Origin: an uncultured Eubacteriales bacterium
GTDB lineage: Bacteria > Bacillota > Clostridia > Oscillospirales > Acutalibacteraceae
Length of the DNA: 25,022 bases
Reading direction: 5' to 3'
Assembly (NCBI GenBank): GCA_900540085.1
Contig: UQEU01000018.1
Span: forward strand, 1 to 25,022
Positions within the stretch are counted from its first letter, which is position 1, and every line of letters starts with the position of its first letter. The position numbers were made by a program, and so were the translations under genes. Under the pieces are notes generated by a model. It made no database searches, was not told where the DNA came from, and saw only the letters and a program-made list of their open reading frames with translations. This document shows positions 7,420 through 15,629 of this stretch, piece by piece.

Positions 7420-8183
7420 CTGTAATACCATATAATTATCCATTGTATCGCATAAAAGACAGCATACAAGACTACCTGATGGGACAGATAAAACCAAAGT
7501 GCATTTTTTCCGACAAAGCAAAGAAACTTTGAATGTACTTTATAAGTAAAATCAGGAAATTTATTATCTTTTGCATATTTTCCTATAAAAGAGCCGATTA
7601 AAAACATAAACAACCACGGAAACAGTGCAAAATAATCTGCACTTTCAAATGAAGAATTAAAAAATCCGAACGGCATCAAAATGTTTGTTTCATACAAAAA
7701 ATCGGGCAGTTTTATAAACGAAAAAAGAGTACCTTTTGAAACACTGTATGTTGCTAAAAACAAGACGGTCAAAATTGAAAATCCGATATAATTTTTCGTA
7801 TTTTCTATTTGTTTTTTTAACAATCCCGAAACAATCATACATATACCCAAGCAATGTAATATACCGAAGTAAATTTCACTTTTCATCATATTTAATTTCG
7901 GCATAACAACGGCTGTTACAAAAGTAATGAGTACAGCGGCCGCAAACACAACCGCCCCTCTTTTTACGGAATTTCTTGACAGTTGTGAACAAATACCTGA
8001 AATTAAAATGAAAGCCGTCCAAAAAAGCGGCTGAAAATAGCAGAGAAAATTGAAAATCTCATAGCCCCAATCAAGTCCCAATACTGTTCCGACATCGAGA
8101 AAAGCATGATGAACAATCATTGCCAAAATTGCAATTCCCCGTATTTCGTCTAATAAATAAATTCTTTTTATTCCTTGCTTCAT
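7416..8183 (-). CDS. DUF1624 / HGSNAT-like multi-pass membrane protein
   Basis: A 255-residue, very hydrophobic protein with about seven predicted membrane helices. The N-terminal pattern RIYLLDEIRGIAILAMIVHHAF resembles the catalytic domain family of heparan-alpha-glucosaminide N-acetyltransferase (DUF1624, YeiB-like acyltransferase superfamily). The Asp-Arg pair near the first helix and the His-His pair in it are the likely functional positions. These proteins are thought to acylate sugars or lipids across the membrane; the substrate here is unknown. The ATG has only a weak site (TTGGTG). A TATAAT (minus strand, 8217-8212) sits upstream with no clear -35. It is divergent from the HAD-Nudix operon. 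Confidence 0.8.
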   Translation of the reverse strand: MKQGIKRIYLLDEIRGIAILAMIVHHAFLDVGTVLGLDWGYEIFNFLCYFQPLFWTAFILISGICSQLSRNSVKRGAVVFAAAVLITFVTAVVMPKLNMMKSEIYFGILHCLGICMIVSGLLKKQIENTKNYIGFSILTVLFLATYSVSKGTLFSFIKLPDFLYETNILMPFGFFNSSFESADYFALFPWLFMFLIGSFIGKYAKDNKFPDFTYKVHSKFLCFVGKNALWFYLSHQVVLYAVFYAIQWIIIWYYS

Positions 8184-8247
8184 TTTTTCACCAAATTTTA
8201 TTATTTTCTATATTATACTATATTTTAATTTAAAAATATATAAAATA

Positions 8248-8276
8248 TTGTGAAGTTAAAAAAAATATGTTATACT
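8248..8276 (+). promoter_or_regulatory. Promoter of the HAD-Nudix/nifS/thiI/sortase-like operon
   Basis: TTGTGA (8248-8253), a 17-bp spacer and TATACT (8271-8276) would start transcription near 8283, about 75 bp before the first start codon. Confidence 0.65.
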
Positions 8277-8357
8277 TATATGCGATTTAAAAAAGTAAAT
8301 GCAGTGAAATATTATATTTTCAAGCATTTAACTTTAATATATGACGGAGGCATCAAA

Positions 8358-9542
8358 ATGAGATACAATACTGTAATTTTTGATTTTGACGGTACAATTT
8401 GCGATACAGGCGAAGGCATTAAAAAAAGTGTTGCCCACGCTCTTGACAAGTACGACATTCCTCACGAAGAATGGCAAAAACTAAACTGTTTTATAGGCCC
8501 GCCGTTACTTGTGACTTTTCAGGAAAAATACAACGCTTCGCCAAAACTTGCAGAAGAACTCGTTTTAGCTTTCAGAGAACGCTATTCGAAAAACATTTTG
8601 GAAGAAAGTAAACTTTACGACGGAATACCGAAACTTCTTTCAAATTTGAAAAAACACGGTGTAAAAATAGGTATTGCCTCCTCTAAACCTGTGGATTTCA
8701 TCAACAAACTGTTGGAACATTTTGAAATCATACAGTATTTTGATACAATTTGCGGAGTTACATTTAAGGCAGACTGCGAGCCGAAATATCTCATTATTGA
8801 AAGATGTATGAAAGAACTCGGTGCCGACGCAAATAAAACAATAATGGTCGGTGATACAAAATACGATATTGAAGGCGCAGTTATGCTGAACATTGATTCC
8901 TGCGGTGTTTCTTTCGGTTTTGGCTCACGCTTTACAATGATTGAACAAGGTGCAACATACATTGCCGAAAAGCCGGATGAAATTGAGGCGATAGCACTCG
9001 GTTTTTATGAAGAAACAACAAATGTAAGACGAATTTTTGACGGAAAAATTATTCGTGTTCATCACGATGATGTCACTCTTTCAAACGGAAAAGAAACAAA
9101 AAGAGAAATCGTTTCACATCCGGGCGGAGTGGGAATTATCGGAATTGACGAAAACAACGAAATTCTTTTGGTAAGGCAATTCAGAGCACCTTATAAAGAA
9201 CTTGTATATGAAATTCCGGCAGGAAAACTCGAACTCGGCGAAGACCCGTTTGAAGCAGGAAAAAGAGAGTTTGAAGAAGAGTGCGGAGCGGTAGCTGAAA
9301 ACTTTTTCTCTCTCGGACAGGTTTATCCAACACCCGGTTACTGCGGAGAAATAATTCATTTGTATTGTGCAACAGGAATATCATATACAAATCAAAAACT
9401 TGATGACGGCGAATTTTTGGAAGTCTTGAAAGTTTCACTTGACGACGCCGTAAAAATGGTTATGGAAAACGAAATCAAAGACTCAAAAACAATAGCCGCA
9501 GTTATGAAAGCAAACTATTTAAAACAAAACGGAAAACTATAA
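8358..9542 (+). CDS. HAD phosphatase fused to Nudix (ADP-ribose pyrophosphatase-like) hydrolase
   Basis: A 394-residue two-domain protein. Residues 1-215 form a Gph/PpaX-like HAD phosphatase: DFDGT (Asp9, Asp11), ASSKP (108-111), Lys143 and GDTKYD (Asp166, Asp170). Residues 220-394 form a Nudix hydrolase most like ADP-ribose pyrophosphatases, with a complete Nudix box (Gly289 to Gly310, core REFEEECG) and the VRQFR segment. The Nudix half would cut ADP-ribose or a similar nucleoside diphosphate to AMP and ribose 5-phosphate; the HAD half might dephosphorylate such a product, which is my inference. ATG 8358 follows GGAGG; the frame extends upstream into the promoter, so longer starts are rejected. 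It is the first gene of the operon, 13 bp before nifS. There is no stop or frameshift between the domains. Confidence 0.9.
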   Translation: MRYNTVIFDFDGTICDTGEGIKKSVAHALDKYDIPHEEWQKLNCFIGPPLLVTFQEKYNASPKLAEELVLAFRERYSKNILEESKLYDGIPKLLSNLKKHGVKIGIASSKPVDFINKLLEHFEIIQYFDTICGVTFKADCEPKYLIIERCMKELGADANKTIMVGDTKYDIEGAVMLNIDSCGVSFGFGSRFTMIEQGATYIAEKPDEIEAIALGFYEETTNVRRIFDGKIIRVHHDDVTLSNGKETKREIVSHPGGVGIIGIDENNEILLVRQFRAPYKELVYEIPAGKLELGEDPFEAGKREFEEECGAVAENFFSLGQVYPTPGYCGEIIHLYCATGISYTNQKLDDGEFLEVLKVSLDDAVKMVMENEIKDSKTIAAVMKANYLKQNGKL

Positions 9543-9555
9543 GGAGCAACATTTA

Positions 9556-10683
9556 ATGAGTGCCTATCTTGACAACAGCGCCACGACAAAACCCTGTACA
9601 GAGTGTACCGACGCAGTAGTAAAAATGATGACAGACAACTTTGCAAACGCATCTTCGCTTCACAAAGCAGGTGTCAATGCAATGAAAGAATTGATATTGT
9701 CACGAAATATAATTGCAGACGCACTTTCGTGCGATATGTCTGAAATATTTTTCACAAGCGGAGGAACAGAAGCAAACAACCTTGCCGTTTTCGGTTCTGT
9801 TGAGGCGAACAAAAGAAAAGGCAATAAAATAGTTACTACTGCCATTGAACACGAAAGCATACTTGCCCCGTGTGCCGAACTTGAAAAAGCAGGCTATGAA
9901 ATAGTAAGACTTGTACCAAACGAAAAAGGCAATATTACACCCGAACAGATTTTCAATGCAGTTGACGATAAAACCATACTTGTTTCCACTATGTATGTAA
10001 ACAATGAAGTAGGCTCAATTTTACCTGTTGAAACAGTAAAAGATGCAATCAAAGCAAAAAACTCGCCTGCACTTTTTCACACCGACTGTGTTCAGGCATT
10101 CGGAAAACTTCCTGTTAAGCCGTCAAAAATCAAGGCAGACCTTTTGACAATAACGGCACACAAAATACACGGTCCCAAAGGTTGCGGAGCATTGTACATA
10201 AAAAAAGGTGTAAGAATTATTCCGAGAACATACGGTGGCGAACAGGAAAGCAGAATAAGACCGGGTACTGAAAGCACGCCTTTAATAGCAGGCTTTGCAG
10301 GTGCAGTAAAAGCACTTCCCGACTTAAAAAAACAAAAATCCAAAATCGCAGAATTAAACGCCTATGCAAAAGAGCAGTTGAAAAAAATCGGTATGGTTTT
10401 TAACAGTTCCGATGAGGCAACAGACTATATCATAAACGCAGCACTTAAGGGAATAAGAAGTCAAACACTTATTCAGTTTTTGAGTGAAAAAGGCGTATAT
10501 GTATCGTCAGGTTCAGCTTGTTCAAAAGGTAAAAAGAGTCATGTTTTGACTGCAATGGGACTTCAAAACGATATTATCGACAGTTCAATAAGAATAAGTT
10601 TTTCAAGATACAATACAAAAGAAGATATAGACGAATTGGCAAACGCCTTAAATGAGGCAAAATTAAAACTTGCAAGGAGATAA
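9556..10683 (+). CDS. Cysteine desulfurase, NifS/IscS family (ThiI partner)
   Basis: A PLP enzyme that takes sulfur from cysteine as a protein persulfide. The 375 residues include the N-terminal YLDNSATT, His99 (IEHES), Asp177 (HTDCVQ), PLP-binding Lys203 (TAHKIHGPKG) and catalytic Cys322 in SSGSACSKG. AAGGAG overlaps the previous stop codon. The start of thiI lies 5 bp downstream, the same pairing as nifZ-thiI in Bacillus subtilis, so its likely job is to load ThiI with sulfur for 4-thiouridine in tRNA rather than general Fe-S assembly (no iscU or sufU nearby). Confidence 0.94.
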   Translation: MSAYLDNSATTKPCTECTDAVVKMMTDNFANASSLHKAGVNAMKELILSRNIIADALSCDMSEIFFTSGGTEANNLAVFGSVEANKRKGNKIVTTAIEHESILAPCAELEKAGYEIVRLVPNEKGNITPEQIFNAVDDKTILVSTMYVNNEVGSILPVETVKDAIKAKNSPALFHTDCVQAFGKLPVKPSKIKADLLTITAHKIHGPKGCGALYIKKGVRIIPRTYGGEQESRIRPGTESTPLIAGFAGAVKALPDLKKQKSKIAELNAYAKEQLKKIGMVFNSSDEATDYIINAALKGIRSQTLIQFLSEKGVYVSSGSACSKGKKSHVLTAMGLQNDIIDSSIRISFSRYNTKEDIDELANALNEAKLKLARR

Positions 10684-10688
10684 ATCAA

Positions 10689-11855
10689 ATGAGAGAAATC
10701 ATTTTGATAAAAAACGGAGAATTGGCTTTAAAAGGACTTAACAGAAGTTCTTTTGAAGATGTTTTGATAAAAAATATGAAAAAGAGTCTGCGTGAACTCG
10801 GAAAATTCAAATTCACAAAAAGTCAGTCAACAATTATAGTTGAACCAGAAGACCCTGACACCGACCTTGACGACGCAGTTGAAATTCTTTCAAAAGTTTT
10901 CGGTATAGCGGCACTTTCAAAAGCAGCCGTGTGCGAGAAAAATATGGACGACATTTTAAATGTTTCGGCAGAATATTTAAAATCTCAACTGTTGTTTGCA
11001 AAAACATTTAAAGTAAATGCAAAAAGAAGCGACAAGAAATTCCCTCTCGGTTCTCCCGAAATTTGCCGTGAAACAGGCGGATATATTCTTTCAAAATATC
11101 ATAATCTTAAAGTAGATGTACATAATCCGGAAGTTATTGTTACAGTTGAAATTCGTGACAAATACGCATTTATACACGGCAATGCAATCAAAGGTGCGGG
11201 CGGAATGCCTGTAACGACAGGCGGCAGAGCAGCAATACTTATAAGCGGCGGTATCGACAGTCCCGTTGCAGCATGGATGATGGCAAAAAGAGGTATTGAA
11301 CTTTGTGCCGTACACTTTGCTTCCCCACCTTACACAAGCGAACTTGCCGAGATGAAAGTTATGGAACTTTTGAAAAAAGTTTCAAAATATTCGGGTAAAA
11401 TCTGCACTTTCATTGTTCCGTTTACGGAAATTCAAGAACAAATTAAGGAAAAATGTCCTGAAGATTTATTCACTCTCGTTATGAGAAGATATATGATGAA
11501 AATAAGTGAAATAATAGCAAAACAACAAAACTGTCTTGCACTCATCACAGGCGAAAGCGTAGGTCAGGTTGCAAGCCAAACTATTTACGCACTCGGTTGT
11601 ACTGACGCAGCAGTTTCAATGCCTGTTTTCAGACCGTGCATTGGTATGGATAAAGACGAAATCATTGAAATTTCAAGAAAAATCGACACTTTTGAAACAT
11701 CTATCCAACCATACGAGGATTGTTGCACCGTTTTCACTCCAAAGCACCCAAAAACAAGACCTCAGCTTGAACAGGTGGAAGAAGCCGAAAAACTTATAAA
11801 CGGCGACAGACTCATTGAAGAAGCAATCAAAAACGCACGAAAAGTTATCATTTAA
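10689..11855 (+). CDS. thiI: tRNA 4-thiouridine synthase, short form
   Basis: ThiI adenylates U8 of tRNA and inserts sulfur. Visible features are the N-terminal ferredoxin-like and THUMP domains (about 1-165) and the PP-loop ATP pyrophosphatase domain with SGGIDS (186-191), followed by the family motifs TGESVGQVASQT and RPCIGMDKDEII. The protein is 388 residues and ends soon after PYEDCC..FTPKHP, so it lacks the C-terminal rhodanese domain of E. coli ThiI. Short ThiI proteins receive sulfur directly from a dedicated desulfurase, which fits the nifS gene 5 bp upstream. The AAGGAG ribosome site lies inside the end of nifS. Confidence 0.95.
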   Translation: MREIILIKNGELALKGLNRSSFEDVLIKNMKKSLRELGKFKFTKSQSTIIVEPEDPDTDLDDAVEILSKVFGIAALSKAAVCEKNMDDILNVSAEYLKSQLLFAKTFKVNAKRSDKKFPLGSPEICRETGGYILSKYHNLKVDVHNPEVIVTVEIRDKYAFIHGNAIKGAGGMPVTTGGRAAILISGGIDSPVAAWMMAKRGIELCAVHFASPPYTSELAEMKVMELLKKVSKYSGKICTFIVPFTEIQEQIKEKCPEDLFTLVMRRYMMKISEIIAKQQNCLALITGESVGQVASQTIYALGCTDAAVSMPVFRPCIGMDKDEIIEISRKIDTFETSIQPYEDCCTVFTPKHPKTRPQLEQVEEAEKLINGDRLIEEAIKNARKVII

Positions 11856-11866
11856 AGGAGAGTTTT

Positions 11867-13003
11867 ATGAAAAAAGATGACAACGATTTAAAACACGATG
11901 AAATCGACAGTATTTTAAATGATTTTAACAACAGAAAAAACTCGAACTCTTCCGACGAAGAACTTTCCCCTCCCGAACTTTACGATAACAAAAGTTCGGA
12001 AGAAAACGGCGAAAGTGAAAAGAACAAAAAATCAAAGAATAAAAAAGATAAAAAGAAAAAAGTTACCGACCACAGAAAAACAAGCGAAAAAGCAAAAGCG
12101 TTTTTTAAATCAAAATCATTTAAAATCATCTTAATTGCAGTTGTAATTGTTGTTTTGATTATTGCAACAATTTTTACCGTCAAAGCAATTAAGCAAAACA
12201 AAATTGAAAAACTTGAAAGCAAATACGGTGTAACAATAGAAGAAGGGATGAATAAAAACTTTATAGAAGACTATGCGCAAAACACCGACTTTGTCGGCAC
12301 GCTTTCAATAGACGACAGCGATATAGACTTCAAAGTTTTCAAATCAAGCGAACCTGACTTTTACAAAAACCACAGTGAAACAAAAGCACCGAATGAAAAC
12401 GGCTGTGTACATCTTGACAGCAAGACAACTTTAAAACCACAGTCGCAAAACACTGTTGTTTACGCTTCAAAAGAATATTTCGGCGACCTTGAAAAAATGT
12501 ACTCAAATTCGGAAAGCTACAAAGATTATCCGCTCATTAACTTTGATACAATATATGAAAATGCAACATATAAAGTTGTAGGTGCATTTTACACAAACAC
12601 CGACAAAACCGCCGATTCAGGCAATGTTTTTCCGTACAATGTAACAAATATGACTGACAGTTCAACGATGGAATTTCGTTCTTTGCTCAACTCAAGATTT
12701 ATATATTCAACTGAAAGAGATATTAAAATCACGGACAATATTTTGATGCTGAGCGTTGATTCGGACCTGTTTAAAAGTGCTAAATTTGTAGTTACGACAG
12801 TAAAAATTGCAGACGGAGAAAACAAGAAAGTAGATACTTCAAATATCATCATCAATAAAAATCCTCACTACCCGCAAGCATACTACAATTTGCAAAAAAT
12901 TGAAAACCCGTTTGAACTTTCTGCACAATGGCATCCTGAAATCAAAGACGGCGATTCATCCTATACAATGACTGACGAAGATATTTTAAAATACATACGA
13001 TAA
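11867..13003 (+). CDS. Membrane-anchored sortase-B-like protein lacking catalytic residues (pseudo-sortase)
   Basis: A 378-residue protein: a charged cytoplasmic tail (1-82, very rich in Lys/Asp/Glu/Ser/Asn), one membrane helix (about 86-104) and an extracellular domain (about 135-315) that follows the class B sortase pattern segment by segment: DFVGTLSI, GCVHLDS, NTVVYAS, YFGDLEKMY, LINFDT, LMLSVDS and AKFVVT. In active sortase B these read NTIIYGHN, LTLSTC and ARFVV. Here the catalytic His is Ser201, the Cys is Asp298 and the Arg is Lys306, so it cannot be a conventional transpeptidase. A tail of about 60 residues follows. It is the last gene of the operon, 11 bp after thiI, with AAAGGAG. 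The frame is intact, which suggests a retained binding or structural role. Confidence 0.82.
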   Translation: MKKDDNDLKHDEIDSILNDFNNRKNSNSSDEELSPPELYDNKSSEENGESEKNKKSKNKKDKKKKVTDHRKTSEKAKAFFKSKSFKIILIAVVIVVLIIATIFTVKAIKQNKIEKLESKYGVTIEEGMNKNFIEDYAQNTDFVGTLSIDDSDIDFKVFKSSEPDFYKNHSETKAPNENGCVHLDSKTTLKPQSQNTVVYASKEYFGDLEKMYSNSESYKDYPLINFDTIYENATYKVVGAFYTNTDKTADSGNVFPYNVTNMTDSSTMEFRSLLNSRFIYSTERDIKITDNILMLSVDSDLFKSAKFVVTTVKIADGENKKVDTSNIIINKNPHYPQAYYNLQKIENPFELSAQWHPEIKDGDSSYTMTDEDILKYIR

Positions 13004-13043
13004 AAAATACCCCGACAATGTAAAATATTGTCGGGTATTTTAT
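13004..13043 (+). terminator. Terminator of the HAD-Nudix to pseudo-sortase operon
   Basis: ATACCCCGACAAT and ATTGTCGGGTAT form a long stem with one bulged C, beginning at the stop codon and followed by TTTTATT. Confidence 0.88.
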
Positions 13044-13046
13044 TGC

Positions 13047-13070
13047 TTCCATTACATTTTTGTAATGGAA
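13047..13070 (+). promoter_or_regulatory. Perfect palindrome upstream of the response regulator (candidate operator)
   Basis: TTCCATTACA-TTTT-TGTAATGGAA has perfect 10-bp arms. It ends 42 bp before the response regulator start and overlaps the -35 position of a promoter with TATGAT at 13084-13089 as the -10. That position fits autoregulation by the OmpR-type regulator, which is inferred. Confidence 0.6.
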
Positions 13071-13112
13071 AATATTTTGTATATATGATAAAATCGATAT
13101 GAGGTGAAGCAA

Positions 13113-13793
13113 ATGGAAATTTTAATTTTAGAAGATGATTTTGCCATTGCAATGGGACTTGAATATTCGCTGAAAAACGAAGGCTATGCCGTGACCGTCT
13201 GCAATACGGTTGCCCAAGCAAAAGAAGCGATTGAAAAAAATAAATTTTCACTTTATATACTCGACTTAACCCTGCCCGACGGAAATGGGTACGATGTCTG
13301 CAAACTCATAAAATCACAGGGAGATTTGCCCGTAATATTTCTCACTGCATTTGATGACGAGGTAAATGTTGTGATGGGACTTGAACTCGGCGCAGACGAT
13401 TATATTTCAAAACCATTTAGAATAAAGGAACTGCTTGCAAGAATAAAAAGCGTTTTAAGACGCTATACAAACGACAGTAACGACGGAAAAATTCAAATCA
13501 AAAACATAAAAATAAATACAAACGAAGCAAGAGTTTTCAAAAACGGTAAAGAAATAGTATTAACTGCAATGGAGTACAGACTTTTACTCATTTTAATCAA
13601 TAACAGAGGAAAAATTCTGTCAAGAAATCAATTATTGGAAGAGATATGGGATGTTTCGGGAGACTTTGTAAACGACAACACGCTGACAGTTTATATTAAA
13701 AGACTGCGTGACAAAATAGAAGACGAACCTGACAACCCTCAAATAGTAAAAACAGTTCGTGGAATGGGGTATCGTATAGAAAATGAACAATAA
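13113..13793 (+). CDS. OmpR-family response regulator
   Basis: A 226-residue transcription factor with an N-terminal receiver domain and a C-terminal winged helix. The phosphorylation site is Asp51 (YILDLTLPDG), with the acidic pair Asp8/Asp9, Thr78 and Lys100 (YISKPF). The C-terminal half has the OmpR pattern LTAMEYRLL...NRGKILSRNQLLEEIW...VYIKRLRDKI. ATG 13113 follows GAGGTG by 6 bp; a GTG at 13104 lies inside that site and is rejected. It overlaps the kinase gene by 11 bp and is followed by an ABC transporter, the arrangement of BceRS/VncRS-type systems that respond to antimicrobial peptides or envelope stress. Confidence 0.95.
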   Translation: MEILILEDDFAIAMGLEYSLKNEGYAVTVCNTVAQAKEAIEKNKFSLYILDLTLPDGNGYDVCKLIKSQGDLPVIFLTAFDDEVNVVMGLELGADDYISKPFRIKELLARIKSVLRRYTNDSNDGKIQIKNIKINTNEARVFKNGKEIVLTAMEYRLLLILINNRGKILSRNQLLEEIWDVSGDFVNDNTLTVYIKRLRDKIEDEPDNPQIVKTVRGMGYRIENEQ

Positions 13794-14778
13794 AGCAATA
13801 AAAATCTTTTCGGCAATTTTTTATGTTTTGGCAACTTTGTGTATGTTATCTCTGTTTTTCATAAATATTAAAGCGGGAATTTGGGGACTGCTTGCATTTT
13901 TACTGTTGCTGACAGGAATAAAAATCAAGGACAGAGCAAGAAAAAAAGAACTTGAAGATTTAAACCTGTATATGCAAAAAATATGCAGCGGTAACTACGA
14001 ACTTGCGATTGACGACAACTGCGAGGGCGAACTGTCAATACTGAAAAACAATATATATAAAGTAATCTTGCTTTTACGCTCGTCAAACGATGCTTTAAAG
14101 AAAAACAAGGCAAATCTCGCCGATTCTCTTGCCGATATTTCGCACCAACTAAAAACACCGCTCACTTCAATGACTGTAATGTGCGACTTGTTAAAAAATG
14201 AGCAGGACGAAGAAAACAGAAAAAAATTTTTAAACAGCATTGATTTTCAGTTAGAAAAAATGAATTGGTTAATAATAACCCTTTTAAAACTCTCAAAGAT
14301 AGACGCAGGAACAGTTACTTTCAAAAAAGAAAACTACAATTTATTAAATTCAGTTAACAATGCCATTTCATCATTTCAAATCATTGCAGAACTTAAATCT
14401 ATAAATATCGTCAAAAAAATAGATGAAAACATTTTTGTTTCGGGCGATGAAAAATGGGATACGGAAGCGTTTTCAAACATCATCAAAAACTGCCTTGAAC
14501 ACACTTACGACAATGGGATGCTTGAAATAAGTGCAAATGAAAACTCTATTTTTACTGAACTTGTCATAAAAGACAACGGAACGGGAATTGAAGAAAAAGA
14601 ACTCAAGCATATATTTGAAAGATTTTATCACGGTAAAAATTCTTCAAATCAAAGCGTGGGAATAGGTCTTGCACTTGCAAAAACCGTTTTGCAACACGAC
14701 CAAGCGACTATTGATGTTGAAAGCAAAATAGGACAAGGCACAACCTTTTACATTAAATTTTACAAAACAATCGTTTAA
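13783..14778 (+). CDS. Sensor histidine kinase, short N-terminal (intramembrane-sensing type)
   Basis: A 331-residue kinase. Two membrane helices (about 8-27 and 32-46) are separated by only a few residues, so there is almost no extracellular sensor. The H-box is DISHQLKTPL with His121, followed by N-box NIIKNCLEHT, G1 DNGTGIEE, F-box FERFYHG and G2 GIGLALAKT. Kinases of this shape usually sense through a partner membrane protein, often the neighbouring ABC transporter. The start ATG lies within the end of the response regulator gene, implying coupled translation. Phosphotransfer to the adjacent regulator is inferred from the arrangement. Confidence 0.94.
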   Translation: MNNKAIKIFSAIFYVLATLCMLSLFFINIKAGIWGLLAFLLLLTGIKIKDRARKKELEDLNLYMQKICSGNYELAIDDNCEGELSILKNNIYKVILLLRSSNDALKKNKANLADSLADISHQLKTPLTSMTVMCDLLKNEQDEENRKKFLNSIDFQLEKMNWLIITLLKLSKIDAGTVTFKKENYNLLNSVNNAISSFQIIAELKSINIVKKIDENIFVSGDEKWDTEAFSNIIKNCLEHTYDNGMLEISANENSIFTELVIKDNGTGIEEKELKHIFERFYHGKNSSNQSVGIGLALAKTVLQHDQATIDVESKIGQGTTFYIKFYKTIV

Positions 14779-14893
14779 ATGAAAATAAACAATATTAAAT
14801 AAAATAATTATTATATACCTTATATAAAGCATAATTTTCAAAAAACATAAAAACAAAAAACACAAAATTACAAAACTGTTATGAAAAAGTCAT

Positions 14894-14920
14894 TGCATTG
14901 TAAGTTACAAAGACTATCAT
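14894..14920 (+). promoter_or_regulatory. Dyad TTGTAA-G-TTACAA and possible promoter before the ABC transporter genes
   Basis: TTGTAAGTTACAA (14898-14910) is a short inverted repeat sharing the TTGTAA half-site with the palindrome before the response regulator. It lies between a weak TTGCAT (14893-14898) and TATCAT (14915-14920), 16 bp apart. Activation of the transporter by the response regulator would fit. The rest of the 167-bp gap from 14779 is A/T-rich with no terminator or gene seen. Confidence 0.45.
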
Positions 14921-14945
14921 AGTGTCATCGAAAGGAGTTAACGAT

Positions 14946-15629
14946 ATGGATATTTTAAAAATTGAGAACTTAACAAAAGTATATGGTAAAGACGACACTA
15001 TGGTAAAAGCACTTGACAATGTTTCTTTTACTGTCCCGAAAGGTCAGTTCCTCGCAATTGTAGGTCCGTCGGGTTCAGGTAAATCAACATTGCTCCATAT
15101 TATAGGCGGTGTAGATACTGCTACTTCAGGCAGAGTTGTGATTGACAACACAGATATATCTGAACTTGATGAAACAGCACTCGCAATTTTCAGAAGACGA
15201 CAAATAGGACTTATTTATCAGTTCTACAATTTGATACCTATTTTAACGGTTGAAGAAAACATAACATTGCCTTTATTGCTTGACGGCAAAAAAGTTGACA
15301 AAGAACTTGTGGCAAATCTTGTTAAAACACTCGGTCTTTCAGAAAGACTTGACCATCTTCCAAATCAACTTTCAGGCGGACAGCAACAAAGAGTTTCCAT
15401 AGGCAGAGCGCTTGCGAACAATCCCGCTATTGTACTTGCCGACGAGCCGACAGGCAACTTGGACACAGAAAACTCAAAAGAAATCATTGCACTTTTGAGA
15501 AAATTCAACAGAGATTTCAATCAAACAGTAATTATCATCACTCACGATGAAAGAATTGCGCTCGGTGCAGACAGAGTTATTGCTATTGAAGACGGCAAAA
15601 TCGTTAAAGACGAGGTGATGGTTAAATGA
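14946..15629 (+). CDS. ABC transporter ATPase, MacB/LolD/BceA-like
   Basis: A 227-residue cytoplasmic ATPase with Walker A GPSGSGKST (40-48), signature LSGGQQQR, Walker B IVLADEPTGNLD and the H-loop IITHDE. The subfamily sequence (ADEPTGNLD, YQFYNLIP) is that of ATPases paired with FtsX-type permeases. ATG 14946 follows AAAGGAG; a longer frame from 14922 lacks a site. The stop overlaps the permease start by 4 bp (ATGA), so the two products form one transporter. Confidence 0.96.
   Translation: MDILKIENLTKVYGKDDTMVKALDNVSFTVPKGQFLAIVGPSGSGKSTLLHIIGGVDTATSGRVVIDNTDISELDETALAIFRRRQIGLIYQFYNLIPILTVEENITLPLLLDGKKVDKELVANLVKTLGLSERLDHLPNQLSGGQQQRVSIGRALANNPAIVLADEPTGNLDTENSKEIIALLRKFNRDFNQTVIIITHDERIALGADRVIAIEDGKIVKDEVMVK

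Noticed and set aside
8250..8357. N-terminal extension of the HAD-Nudix protein
   Set aside because: The extension overlaps the -35/-10 boxes; ATG 8358 has GGAGG and starts at the HAD family N-terminus.
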